Positions 1 through 6,832 of a stretch of 26,452 nt of DNA are shown piece by piece (the stretch's first letter is position 1; each line of letters opens with the position of its first letter). The position numbers were made by a program, and so were the translations under genes. Source of the DNA: a virus. Under the pieces are notes generated by a model. It had not been told where the DNA came from. It saw only the letters and a list, made by a program, of their open reading frames with translations, and ran no database searches. The stretch is taken from IMG/VR virus record IMGVR_UViG_3300035670_001101, positions 1 to 26,452 of that record, one strand, 5' to 3'.

Positions 1-2
1 TT

Positions 3-155
3 GCTCTTAGAAATTTGAACGGCGAGGTAATAGATCAAATGTATGACGATAGACATGATCCGCTTTCTTCAGCGGCAAGGCCTCCGATGCCTACAGACGG
101 TAAGTACGAGTGGGATGAAGCGACAACCAGCTGGGTAGCAAAGGATTTGCCATGA
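3..155 (+). CDS. C-terminal end of an unknown phage protein (5' partial)
   Basis: An open frame enters from the left edge and stops with TGA at 153-155, giving the last 50 residues. The end reads PPMPTDGKYEWDEATTSWV followed by AKDLP. Tails of this kind, with Trp and acidic residues, occur on small proteins encoded next to tail fibres in marine phages (recalled, not searched). The stop overlaps the ATG of the tail-fibre gene as ATGA, so the two are probably translationally coupled. The function cannot be read from this fragment. Confidence 0.75.
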   Translation, partial: ALRNLNGEVIDQMYDDRHDPLSSAARPPMPTDGKYEWDEATTSWVAKDLP

Positions 156-1312
156 CCACAAAAATCACAAATGCCAATATCACAAATACTGGCGTATCAG
201 CAGGTTCTTATACAAACACAAACCTTACTGTAAATGCACAAGGGCAGATCACCGCCGCTAGCAATGGTACGGGTGGTGGTGGTACTCCTGGCGGCAGCGA
301 CACGCAAGTTCAGTTCAACGACTCAGGGTCTTTCGGCGGCGATGCTGGGCTGACGTACAACAAGACAACGAACACCTTAAGCACTGATGTTTATGTTGCA
401 AGCGCAGGAACCGCTTCCGCACCCTCCGTCACCACCACAGGCGACACCAATACGGGTGTGTTCTTTCCTGCTGCTGATACGGCTGCGATTACGACGGGTG
501 GCTCCGAGCGGATGCGTATTGATTCCCTCGGCAACGTAGGGATTGGGGTAACGCCAAGTGTTTGGTATACAACTGGTGGCTATCATGCGCTTCAGGTCGG
601 AAACACAAGTCTTTTTGGTCGTGACGGCACAAACTCTGAATTGTATTTAAACGCAAATGCTTATGACAATTCTTCAGGTAACGCCACATACATTTCAACA
701 GACTATGCCTCACGTTATAACCAAAATGATGGCGCTCATGCGTGGTTCACCGCCCCCTCCGGCACAGCAGGTAGTGCTATCACTTTCACCGAGCGGATGC
801 GTATTAATCAAGATGGGACGATCAAAACAGCCTCAACCATCTCCGTAGGCAACGCAACCCCATCAACCTCCGGCGCAGGCATCACCTTCCCCGCCACGCA
901 ATCAGCGTCTAGCGATGCGAATACCTTGGATGATTATGAGGAAGGGACTTGGACACCTAGTCTTGGTGGCACTACGACTTACACGCAACAAAATGGCATT
1001 TACACAAAAATTGGAAACTTAGTGACAGTAAGTTTTCAGTTAAAGATAAACACTATTGGAACAGGAAGCGGTTTTTTAATTACAGGTCTGCCATTTACAC
1101 AAACAAGCACAGGCAGTTTGTCTTGTAGTGGCTCCTGTGGATATTTTGAGAGTTTAAATACAAGTGTTGTTTCTATAAATGTAAGAACAGACTCAGGGCA
1201 AGCATATATTGTTATGGCAAGTTTAACCGCTGCGTCAGCCGCAGTGGCTAATAATACTATTTTCAAAAATAGTACTTACGTCGCTGGCACTGTCACATAT
1301 CAAGTAGCTTAA
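152..1312 (+). CDS. Tail fibre-like protein, 386 residues
   Basis: This probably encodes a trimeric tail fibre or appendage that contacts the host surface. The product is rich in Gly, Thr, Ser and Asn. It has a glycine-rich hinge (residues about 40-49), then a segment of the type VQFNDSGSFGGD-LTYN seen in many phage fibre proteins. ERMRI motifs occur at about 119-123 and 214-218, followed by NVGIG-like and TIK-type strands typical of fibre shaft repeats. Residues from about 263, starting DYEEGTWTPS, form a probable beta-sandwich tip. No S74 chaperone domain with its catalytic dyad is visible at the C terminus. The start has a good site, AAGGA six bases upstream, inside the previous gene. Base composition shifts along the gene: G+C-rich to about 950, A+T-rich across the tip, suggesting mosaic exchange. 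Fibre identity is by compositional and motif resemblance. Confidence 0.8.
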   Translation: MTTKITNANITNTGVSAGSYTNTNLTVNAQGQITAASNGTGGGGTPGGSDTQVQFNDSGSFGGDAGLTYNKTTNTLSTDVYVASAGTASAPSVTTTGDTNTGVFFPAADTAAITTGGSERMRIDSLGNVGIGVTPSVWYTTGGYHALQVGNTSLFGRDGTNSELYLNANAYDNSSGNATYISTDYASRYNQNDGAHAWFTAPSGTAGSAITFTERMRINQDGTIKTASTISVGNATPSTSGAGITFPATQSASSDANTLDDYEEGTWTPSLGGTTTYTQQNGIYTKIGNLVTVSFQLKINTIGTGSGFLITGLPFTQTSTGSLSCSGSCGYFESLNTSVVSINVRTDSGQAYIVMASLTAASAAVANNTIFKNSTYVAGTVTYQVA

Positions 1313-1316
1313 CTTA

Positions 1317-1337
1317 TCTACGCCAGACTAGCGTAGA
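1317..1337 (+). other. Hairpin between tail-fibre gene and next gene
   Basis: TCTACGC and GCGTAGA form a perfect 7-bp stem with a 7-base loop in the short gap after the tail-fibre stop codon. No T-run follows on the plus strand, so it is not a standard intrinsic terminator. It could be an mRNA-stabilising or processing element. Confidence 0.4.
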
Positions 1338-1361
1338 CGGACTTTAACGAAAGGAACTTAA

Positions 1362-1613
1362 ATGATTACCAAGCAAATAGTTATTGACCAAATCACCGTA
1401 ACAGAGAACGGAATCATCCTATACCGTGAAGCCACTCGCATCATTGAGGATGAAAAGGTCTTAACCCAGACCTACCACCGCTCAAGCCTAACACCCGGAC
1501 AGGATCTCACAGGGCAACCTGACAAAGTGATTGCCATAGCTCAAGCAGCGTGGACACCTGAAGTGATTGCGGCTTATCAAGCCTCCCAAGCTTCCCAAGC
1601 TTCCCAAGCATGA
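1362..1613 (+). CDS. Small hypothetical protein with QAS tandem tail, 83 residues
   Basis: I do not recognise a function. The N-terminal part (residues 1-60) looks like a compact beta-strand domain (IVIDQITVTENGIILYREA), the sort of small protein often encoded just after a tail fibre. The C terminus ends in QASQASQASQA, encoded by a 9-bp tandem repeat of 3.7 copies. AAAGGAA lies five bases before the ATG. The stop codon overlaps the next ATG as ATGA. A tail accessory or assembly role is possible from position only. Confidence 0.75.
   Translation: MITKQIVIDQITVTENGIILYREATRIIEDEKVLTQTYHRSSLTPGQDLTGQPDKVIAIAQAAWTPEVIAAYQASQASQASQA
1578..1613 (+). repeat. 9-bp tandem repeat encoding QAS units
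   Basis: Four successive 9-base units (CAAGCCTCC, CAAGCTTCC, CAAGCTTCC, CAAGCATGA) lie at the 3' end of the 83-residue gene. The last unit contains the stop codon and the ATG of the next gene. Copy number could vary between relatives by slippage without disturbing either frame. Confidence 0.85.
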
Positions 1614-1756
1614 AAACACTAGACTTTAACCTGACCGTGGAAGAGGCTAATCTGATCATGCAGGCGCTGGGCAATTTACCTTATGCACAGGTATCAGCCT
1701 TAGTGGACAAGCTGCGTGAACAAGCCAAGCCTCAGTTGGAAATACCCATGGAGTAA
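1610..1756 (+). CDS. Small protein, 48 residues, paralogue of the gene at 11506-11676
   Basis: A 48-codon frame begins at an ATG overlapping the preceding stop (ATGA). The product is charged and probably helical, with the central motif LPY-x-QV-x-x-LVDKLREQA followed by KPQL. No function is known to me. The frame is real in my view, because the same protein, diverged, is encoded on the opposite strand at the end of the minus-strand block: 17 of 39 residues match without gaps. It has no clear Shine-Dalgarno sequence and is probably translated by coupling. Its last codons contain the ribosome-binding site of the next gene. Confidence 0.75.
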   Translation: MKTLDFNLTVEEANLIMQALGNLPYAQVSALVDKLREQAKPQLEIPME

Positions 1757-1760
1757 TGGC

Positions 1761-1931
1761 ATGGAAACAATGGTAGAGTCCCTCGGTAAAATGTTTTATC
1801 TTGGTGCTGCCATTGTAGCTATAGCAGCCTATGCAGTGACCATTAAAGTTCGTGTCGATTATCTAGAGAAGGGCTATGATAAACAAATCACTGAACTTTG
1901 GAAACATGTTAATGCGTTAGAGAAGGATTGA
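1761..1931 (+). CDS. Small single-span membrane protein, 56 residues, probable lysis accessory
   Basis: The product starts METMVESLGKMF, has one hydrophobic segment (residues about 11-29, rich in Ala, Ile and Val), then a charged, probably coiled-coil C terminus ending in NALEKD. It opens a cluster with two holin-like genes and a lysozyme, so a role in lysis (antiholin, spanin-like or pinholin-like) is plausible but unproven. I chose the ATG at 1761 because GGAG lies seven bases upstream. A longer GTG start at 1716 would run deep into the previous gene. Confidence 0.65.
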   Translation: METMVESLGKMFYLGAAIVAIAAYAVTIKVRVDYLEKGYDKQITELWKHVNALEKD

Positions 1932-1933
1932 AG

Positions 1934-2134
1934 ATGTCTCTCCATGCTGATGAACAAGTCAAACAAGTAGGCGATGCCATATCAATTCTTACTGTCGTGG
2001 GAACTCTTGCTGAATTACTTCCTGCAGTAGCTGCAGTACTTACTATTGTATGGACTGCTATTCGTATTTGGGAAACAAATACAGTGCAGTGTATGTTTAA
2101 TAGAAAACCTACTCCCCTTAATAAAGAAGAGTAG
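1934..2134 (+). CDS. Putative class II-type holin, 66 residues
   Basis: This probably forms the inner-membrane lesion that lets the endolysin reach the peptidoglycan. A short polar N terminus (MSLHADEQVKQVGDAIS) is followed by a hydrophobic stretch from about residue 16 to 44 that can be two short spans or one long one, then a Trp/Arg boundary (IRIWETNTVQ) and a basic-acidic tail. Size and layout resemble the T7 gp17.5-type holin of class II. AAGGA lies six bases before the ATG at 1934; the TTG at 1928 is a poorer start. It is followed closely by a larger membrane protein and lysozyme. Confidence 0.6.
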   Translation: MSLHADEQVKQVGDAISILTVVGTLAELLPAVAAVLTIVWTAIRIWETNTVQCMFNRKPTPLNKEE

Positions 2135-2137
2135 TAT

Positions 2138-2632
2138 ATGTTAGAACTCTTTGGTGGTGGATTACTAGGTTCTATATTCGGTGGTCTGTTTAGACTTGCA
2201 CCTGAAGTATTAAAGTGGCTAGATAAAAAGAATGAAAGATCACATGAACTATTAATGTTTAGTAGGCAATGTGATCTAGAAGCTCAACGTGGTGCACAGA
2301 AGCTTGCAGAGATAGGTGCTCAAAGAGAAGCTGCCATAGATACAGGTGTCATGGCTGCATTTGAAGCTGCTATCAATCAGCAAAGTGAGATGGTTAAAGC
2401 TGCAGGTGGATGGGCTGCATCTCTATCTGCAAGTGTTAGACCTGTAGTTACGTATTGGGTACTGTTTATCTGGTCATTTATCCATGTGTGGTTTGCATGG
2501 AATGCATGGTTAGCTGGTGCACCTGCTGAAATTGTATTTAAGACTATGATGACAACGGACATGAGTGCCTTAGTAAGTGGAACACTCAACTATTGGTTCT
2601 TAGATAGAACACTTGCCAAGCGTGGTTTGTAG
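2138..2632 (+). CDS. Holin-like membrane protein (resembles GTA-type 3TM holins), 164 residues
   Basis: The N terminus is a glycine-rich amphipathic segment (LFGGGLLGSIFGGLFRL). A long charged helix follows (about 25-92, QR, E and A rich), then a membrane part beginning with RPVVTYWVLFIW (about 101-126) and a second, shorter segment near 140-155 ending WFLDRTLAKRGL. A long helix, then R-P, then membrane spans, then a W-F-x-D-R end is what I recall of the 3-transmembrane holin family of gene-transfer agents and marine phages. It lies between the small holin and the lysozyme, supporting a lysis role. A structural or tail-tube role cannot be excluded. Confidence 0.55.
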   Translation: MLELFGGGLLGSIFGGLFRLAPEVLKWLDKKNERSHELLMFSRQCDLEAQRGAQKLAEIGAQREAAIDTGVMAAFEAAINQQSEMVKAAGGWAASLSASVRPVVTYWVLFIWSFIHVWFAWNAWLAGAPAEIVFKTMMTTDMSALVSGTLNYWFLDRTLAKRGL

Positions 2633-2643
2633 TATAATAGTAT

Positions 2644-3105
2644 ATGCAATTAGATATTGCTGCTGAATTATGCCGTAGGTTTGAGGGTTTCTCATCTAAA
2701 CCTTATTTGTGTCCTGCAGGTATTCCGACTATTGGGTACGGAAGTACTTATTATGCTGATGGGCGTACGGTTAAATTAACAGATGTTGCCATAACAGAAC
2801 CTCAAGCAAGGCAGCTTCTGTTGTTTGAGCTTATGCATACTTATGCTCCCGGTGTAGTTAGACAATGTCCCGTCTTATTTTCACTAGCTATGCAGGCTGG
2901 TGATTGGCGTAAGTTTAATGCCATTGTAGATTTTGCATATAATCTAGGCGTAGGGGCATTACAGACAAGCACATTAAGACGTAAGATAAATGCTCAAGAT
3001 TGGGAAGGTGCAAGAGAACAGCTTATGAGGTGGGTTAGAGGTGGAGGTAGAGTACTGCCGGGACTAGTCAAACGTAGAGAAGCTGAATCATTATTGATGC
3101 GATAA
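2644..3105 (+). CDS. Phage lysozyme (endolysin), GH24 family, 153 residues
   Basis: The product cleaves the beta-1,4 bond between MurNAc and GlcNAc in the host wall at the end of infection. The catalytic layout is visible: Glu14 in RRFEGF, then Cys23, then Thr29 in GIPTIGYG. This is the E-8-(D/C)-5-T spacing of phage GH24 lysozymes with Cys in the second position. FAYNLGVGALQTSTL and the C-terminal W-x-R-GGGRVLPGLVKRR-E are further family landmarks. There is no hydrophobic N-terminal anchor, so release depends on the holins upstream. No Shine-Dalgarno sequence precedes the ATG; translation may be coupled to the gene ending 11 bases earlier or leaderless. Confidence 0.93.
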   Translation: MQLDIAAELCRRFEGFSSKPYLCPAGIPTIGYGSTYYADGRTVKLTDVAITEPQARQLLLFELMHTYAPGVVRQCPVLFSLAMQAGDWRKFNAIVDFAYNLGVGALQTSTLRRKINAQDWEGAREQLMRWVRGGGRVLPGLVKRREAESLLMR

Positions 3106-3123
3106 AGCAGGGATACCACTAAC

Positions 3124-6120
3124 ATGCCAAGCAAAGAATTTACTACAAAACAAAAGGAAATTGTAGCCCGTAGAATGGGCTATGATGGTCCTATGACCAT
3201 GTTCGATGAGTTCTTACGATCTGATCCTGCCATGGCTAGGAAGTATGGTCTTGTAGCTGATAAGTTCATGAATCGTGGTGGGGCTGTTAAAAAGTATGCC
3301 GTGGGTGGTGATACAAGACTAGCCACTGAAGAAGAGATGGATAGTACATTGCTAACTAGTCCTATAGCTGCTACATCTTCTTTATCTCAGCCTAATGTAG
3401 TAACTACTACTGCAGCACAGCAAGATACTACGCCTACCTATAACACTCAAGATCTTATCAATGCAGCTAAAGGACAAATTGCTGCAGGTAATTTTAAAAC
3501 TGAAGCAGATCTTGCTGCAGCTAAAGCTTTCTATAATATTTCTGACAGTCAATATCAGCAAATATTGAATGCAGTTAAAGACGATTTAAATAAAACTACT
3601 ACAGCTCAACCTGTTGTCATTTCTCAACCTAATATGGGGGCATTAAATGCACCTCCTGTAGCTACTGCTTTAACTGCTGCAGAAATTGCTCAGATTAATA
3701 GTAATGCAGGTGCACTAGGTTCAACATTAGACACTTCAAATAATACTACTAATAATACTAAAGCCTCTACTGTTACTACTAATCAGGTTACTGGTGCTCC
3801 CACTGTAGGTGCTGCACCTTCTTATACTGCTACACAAATATCAGAGCAGTCTAATCAACTTATAGCGGGTACAGGGGGTGCAGGTACAGCTACACAAGCT
3901 GGTTTAACTACTGCAGGTGCTGCTGCACAAGCTGCTGCAGCCAATACACTTACAGCTAAAACTTATAATGCAGAACAGGCTCTACAAGATCTTACAACTG
4001 AGCTAAACAAGATTAGTGCTCAGACGGGTACTGTATCTCCTTCTGCTCAAGTGACAGCACAGACTGGTACTGTATCTTCTCAAGCTCTGGCTCAAGCTGC
4101 TACATTCGATGATCAATATAAACAACTTGTAGCTACGGATGCTCAAAGGACAGTTGATCCTAAAGAACTTGTAACTGCTGCACAAGGATCCCAAGCACCT
4201 GTTATTCAAGCTGCACAAGCAGAGCAGCCTGCTGCAGTACAGGCAATGACACGTGAGATTACTGAAGGTGAGAAAGTAACTCCTGTCACTATCCAAGAAA
4301 AGGATATGGCACAGGCAGAAGCTATCACTGAAGATGGGCTAGCTGAAGATGCCAAAGCTGTAGCTGCTAAGCTAGATAAATTTACTGCAGATGCAGGCAC
4401 ACTAGCTTCATTCATTCAAGGTGACGTACCTGCACAGGCTACGGTGCAAGGGCAGCTTACAGAACTCATGAAGTCCTTTGATGATGGTAAGACACCAGCA
4501 TGGGCTTCTGGAGCTATTCGTGCAGCTAATGCAGCCATGGCAGCTAGGGGTTTAGGTGGATCTTCTATGGCAGGTGCAGCTATATTTCAAGCTGCTATGG
4601 AATCTGCCCTTCCTATTGCAGCACAAGATGCACAGACTTATGCCACACTCAATCTACAAAACTTAAATAACAGGCAACAGGTAGCACTGGCTAATGCTGC
4701 AGCTCAACAAAATGTAGCACTGGCTAACTTTAATGCAGAGCAACAAGCTGCTTTACAAAACTCAGCTAATGGCTTTGCACTTCAATCTCAGAATCTAAGT
4801 AACATGCAGCAGACTATGCTTGCTAATGCTCAGATTCGTGCTGCATTTCAAGGACAGAATCTCAGTAATCAGATGCAAGCTGCACTTACTAATGCAGCAA
4901 GACAGGCTGAGATTAATAATATTAATTTAAATAATCAGCAACAAGCTGCCCTACAGACAAGTGCTAATAATCTACAAGTAGATCTGGCTAACTTAAGTGC
5001 TAAGCAACAAGCTGCTGTAGCCAATGCTCAACTAGAAGCTGCACTGCAATTAAAGAACTTAGATAATCAACAGCAAGCTGCTGTATTAAATGCTTCTCGT
5101 TATGCTGAAGCTAATAATCTAACTTTCACTGCACAGCAAACTGCCATACTTCATAACTCAGAGTTAATGAAAACTATTGGCTTAGCTAATATGAATGCTG
5201 AGCAAGCTACTGTATTACAGAATGCAGCTACTTATGCAGCAATGGACATGGCTAACCTTAATAATAGGCAACAGGCTGCTGTATTAAATGCTCAAGCTTT
5301 CTTGCAAATGGATATTAGTAATCTTAGCAATAAGCAGCAGACTGAAATGTTTAAAGCTCAGGCAATTGCTCAGACAGTATTATCAGATGCAGCAGCAACA
5401 AATGCAGCATCACAATTCAATGCAACTTCTCAAATGCAGACTGATCAATTCTTTGAATCTATTAAGGCTCAATTGAATCAGTTTAATGCTACACAATCAA
5501 ATGCCATGGCACAGTTTAATGCAGGTCAAACTAATGCCATTTCTCAATTCAATGCTAATCTTGTATCCAGTCGTGAACAGTTTAATGCCCAGCAAAAACT
5601 AATCATTGATCAATCTAATGCAGAATGGCGTAGAAACATAGCAACTATTAATACTGCAGCTATTAATCAAGCTAATCAATTTAATGCTCAATCCGCATTG
5701 TCTTTGACTACTACACAGTATAATAACATGTGGCAGGGATATAGAGACAGTATGCAGTATGCATTCCAAGCTGGTGAAAATGATGCAGATCGTGAGAATC
5801 GATTAGCTATTGCCAAGATACAAGAGAATGCTGCCATTAAAGCTGCACAAGCACAGCGTACTGCCAATGCTGTAACTGCACTAGGTAGCTTGGGTAATAC
5901 AATCTTGGGTAAAACTACGCTTGGACAAACCGCTGTAGATGCTGTATCCAGTTTTATTAAGAGTGCAACTAAAGAAGGTGGTAGTAATCCATTTGAGGAT
6001 TTTTCTTTAATTGATTTTAAGAATGTTGGTATCTCACCAGAAAGTCTTGGCATAGATGACACAAGCTTTAATAATCTAATCAACGATCTTGTAAACTTTA
6101 AGATTGACATAGGCCCATAG
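3124..6120 (+). CDS. Large repeat-containing virion protein, probable internal/ejection protein, 998 residues
   Basis: This is probably a structural protein of the internal core or DNA-ejection apparatus, inferred from size, position and repeat architecture. The N terminus (1-62) carries a MGYDGPM-MFDEFL type module followed by GGAVKKYAVGG, recalled from virion proteins of marine podoviruses. Residues about 65-400 are low-complexity, rich in Ala, Thr and Gln, with duplicated AQTGTVS. A conserved-looking segment (about 425-505) includes MAARGLGGSSMAGAAIFQ. Residues 513-754 are eleven exact 22-residue repeats starting NL(N/S)N-x-QQ-A-L-x-NA. Residues 764-862 are nine 11-residue units starting QFNA. 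The C-terminal 130 residues are non-repetitive. There is no signal peptide or obvious enzyme motif. It heads a run of four more virion-like genes. Confidence 0.75.
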   Translation: MPSKEFTTKQKEIVARRMGYDGPMTMFDEFLRSDPAMARKYGLVADKFMNRGGAVKKYAVGGDTRLATEEEMDSTLLTSPIAATSSLSQPNVVTTTAAQQDTTPTYNTQDLINAAKGQIAAGNFKTEADLAAAKAFYNISDSQYQQILNAVKDDLNKTTTAQPVVISQPNMGALNAPPVATALTAAEIAQINSNAGALGSTLDTSNNTTNNTKASTVTTNQVTGAPTVGAAPSYTATQISEQSNQLIAGTGGAGTATQAGLTTAGAAAQAAAANTLTAKTYNAEQALQDLTTELNKISAQTGTVSPSAQVTAQTGTVSSQALAQAATFDDQYKQLVATDAQRTVDPKELVTAAQGSQAPVIQAAQAEQPAAVQAMTREITEGEKVTPVTIQEKDMAQAEAITEDGLAEDAKAVAAKLDKFTADAGTLASFIQGDVPAQATVQGQLTELMKSFDDGKTPAWASGAIRAANAAMAARGLGGSSMAGAAIFQAAMESALPIAAQDAQTYATLNLQNLNNRQQVALANAAAQQNVALANFNAEQQAALQNSANGFALQSQNLSNMQQTMLANAQIRAAFQGQNLSNQMQAALTNAARQAEINNINLNNQQQAALQTSANNLQVDLANLSAKQQAAVANAQLEAALQLKNLDNQQQAAVLNASRYAEANNLTFTAQQTAILHNSELMKTIGLANMNAEQATVLQNAATYAAMDMANLNNRQQAAVLNAQAFLQMDISNLSNKQQTEMFKAQAIAQTVLSDAAATNAASQFNATSQMQTDQFFESIKAQLNQFNATQSNAMAQFNAGQTNAISQFNANLVSSREQFNAQQKLIIDQSNAEWRRNIATINTAAINQANQFNAQSALSLTTTQYNNMWQGYRDSMQYAFQAGENDADRENRLAIAKIQENAAIKAAQAQRTANAVTALGSLGNTILGKTTLGQTAVDAVSSFIKSATKEGGSNPFEDFSLIDFKNVGISPESLGIDDTSFNNLINDLVNFKIDIGP
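4660..5385 (+). repeat. Eleven tandem 66-bp units (22-residue protein repeat)
   Basis: Read in frame, this stretch divides into eleven consecutive 22-codon units without any insertion or deletion. Most units begin N-(L/F/M)-(N/S)-(N/A)-x-Q-Q and place a hydrophobic residue and Asn at fixed later positions, for example NLNNRQQAAVLNA and NLSNKQQ. The DNA copies are strongly diverged, so this is an old, structurally constrained protein repeat and not a recent DNA expansion. Confidence 0.9.
5413..5709 (+). repeat. Nine tandem 33-bp units (11-residue QFNA repeat)
   Basis: Immediately after the 22-residue repeats and a 9-residue linker, the frame divides into nine 11-residue units. Seven of the nine begin QF, six of those QFNA. 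Examples are QFNATQSNAMA, QFNAGQTNAIS and QFNANLVSSRE. Units seven and eight (QSNAEWRRNIA, TINTAAINQAN) are degenerate. The period is half that of the preceding repeat. Confidence 0.85.
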
Positions 6121-6123
6121 TAC

Positions 6124-6324
6124 ATGAATAAATACATTCAACAAATCAATAAGCTTGTAGATAGTAAACTTAACTCTGCCACCAAGCCTAAAGGTAAAGG
6201 GTTACTTGCACCTAAGACATCTAAATTAAAAGATAACGTACAGAAAGACGATGTCATGGATCTTATTGCTAACTTTGTAGCAGATATACGCATGAAGCGA
6301 ATGACATATAAACAAGAGAGGTAA
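6124..6324 (+). CDS. Small basic hypothetical protein, 66 residues
   Basis: I do not recognise this protein. It is lysine-rich (KPKGKGLLAPKTSKLKDN in the middle) with a helical, partly hydrophobic C-terminal half (DDVMDLIANFVADIRMKRM). It begins three bases after the preceding stop and ends five bases before the next ATG, so it is embedded in the virion gene run. A small DNA-contacting or scaffold-like virion role would fit its charge but is unproven. No clear Shine-Dalgarno sequence precedes the start, suggesting coupling. Confidence 0.7.
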   Translation: MNKYIQQINKLVDSKLNSATKPKGKGLLAPKTSKLKDNVQKDDVMDLIANFVADIRMKRMTYKQER

Positions 6325-6329
6325 GAGCA

Positions 6330-6830
6330 ATGGCAAATGAAGATCTTTTTACATCAGCTCCTATCCCAGGTATGTCATTAACAGGTGCTCCACGTAATGT
6401 ACCTTGGGAGAATCCTCCTATGCTTGCATCTGTGGAAGATGCTATTGCTTACTATACAGATAAATTATTAGATCCAGATACTGAAGATGTAATTCTTGAG
6501 ACTTTAGATAGTGGTGTTGATATTGAAACTGCTGCTGACTATATCATTACCTCTTCTACTATGAACGGTATCCACTCTTTAGATGTAGGATTCTTAATCA
6601 ATCCCGTTGTACGTGAGCTACTCATGCTTGTCGCTGATTCTACAGATACAACATACGTAGAATCTTATAAGGAACAAGATAAGGGCAATCGTGTACCACG
6701 TTCTATGGCAAAGCAGATTGTACGTTCTATTGGGTCCATGCCTGAACAGACACCTGAGATGCCTGAGGAACAAACGATACCACCTGCATATAGGGGTCTA
6801 ATGGCACCTACTACTAATACCATGAGGTAA
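6330..6830 (+). CDS. Putative virion protein, 166 residues
   Basis: The function is not known. The N terminus has a Pro-rich motif, PIPGMSLTGAPRNVPWENPP, which I recall from proteins encoded among internal virion genes of marine podoviruses and cyanophages. A helical middle follows (about 35-115), with many acidic residues and a hydrophobic segment VGFLINPVVRELLMLVAD that is too charged to be a confident membrane span. The C terminus is Pro/Glu-rich (EQTPEMPEEQTIPP). A site with GAGGTAAGAG lies just before the ATG. It sits in an uninterrupted late gene string with two to five bases between genes. Confidence 0.7.
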   Translation: MANEDLFTSAPIPGMSLTGAPRNVPWENPPMLASVEDAIAYYTDKLLDPDTEDVILETLDSGVDIETAADYIITSSTMNGIHSLDVGFLINPVVRELLMLVADSTDTTYVESYKEQDKGNRVPRSMAKQIVRSIGSMPEQTPEMPEEQTIPPAYRGLMAPTTNTMR

Positions 6831-6832
6831 GT

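Noticed and set aside
1716-1760. GTG start for the small membrane protein at 1716
   Set aside because: It would overlap the 48-residue gene by 41 bases; the ATG at 1761 has a well-placed GGAG.
2633-2638. TATAAT between the 164-residue gene and lysozyme as a promoter
   Set aside because: The nearest -35-like hexamer (TTGCCA) is only 14 bases away and there is no TG extension. The lack of a ribosome-binding site keeps a leaderless promoter possible, but the support is too thin.
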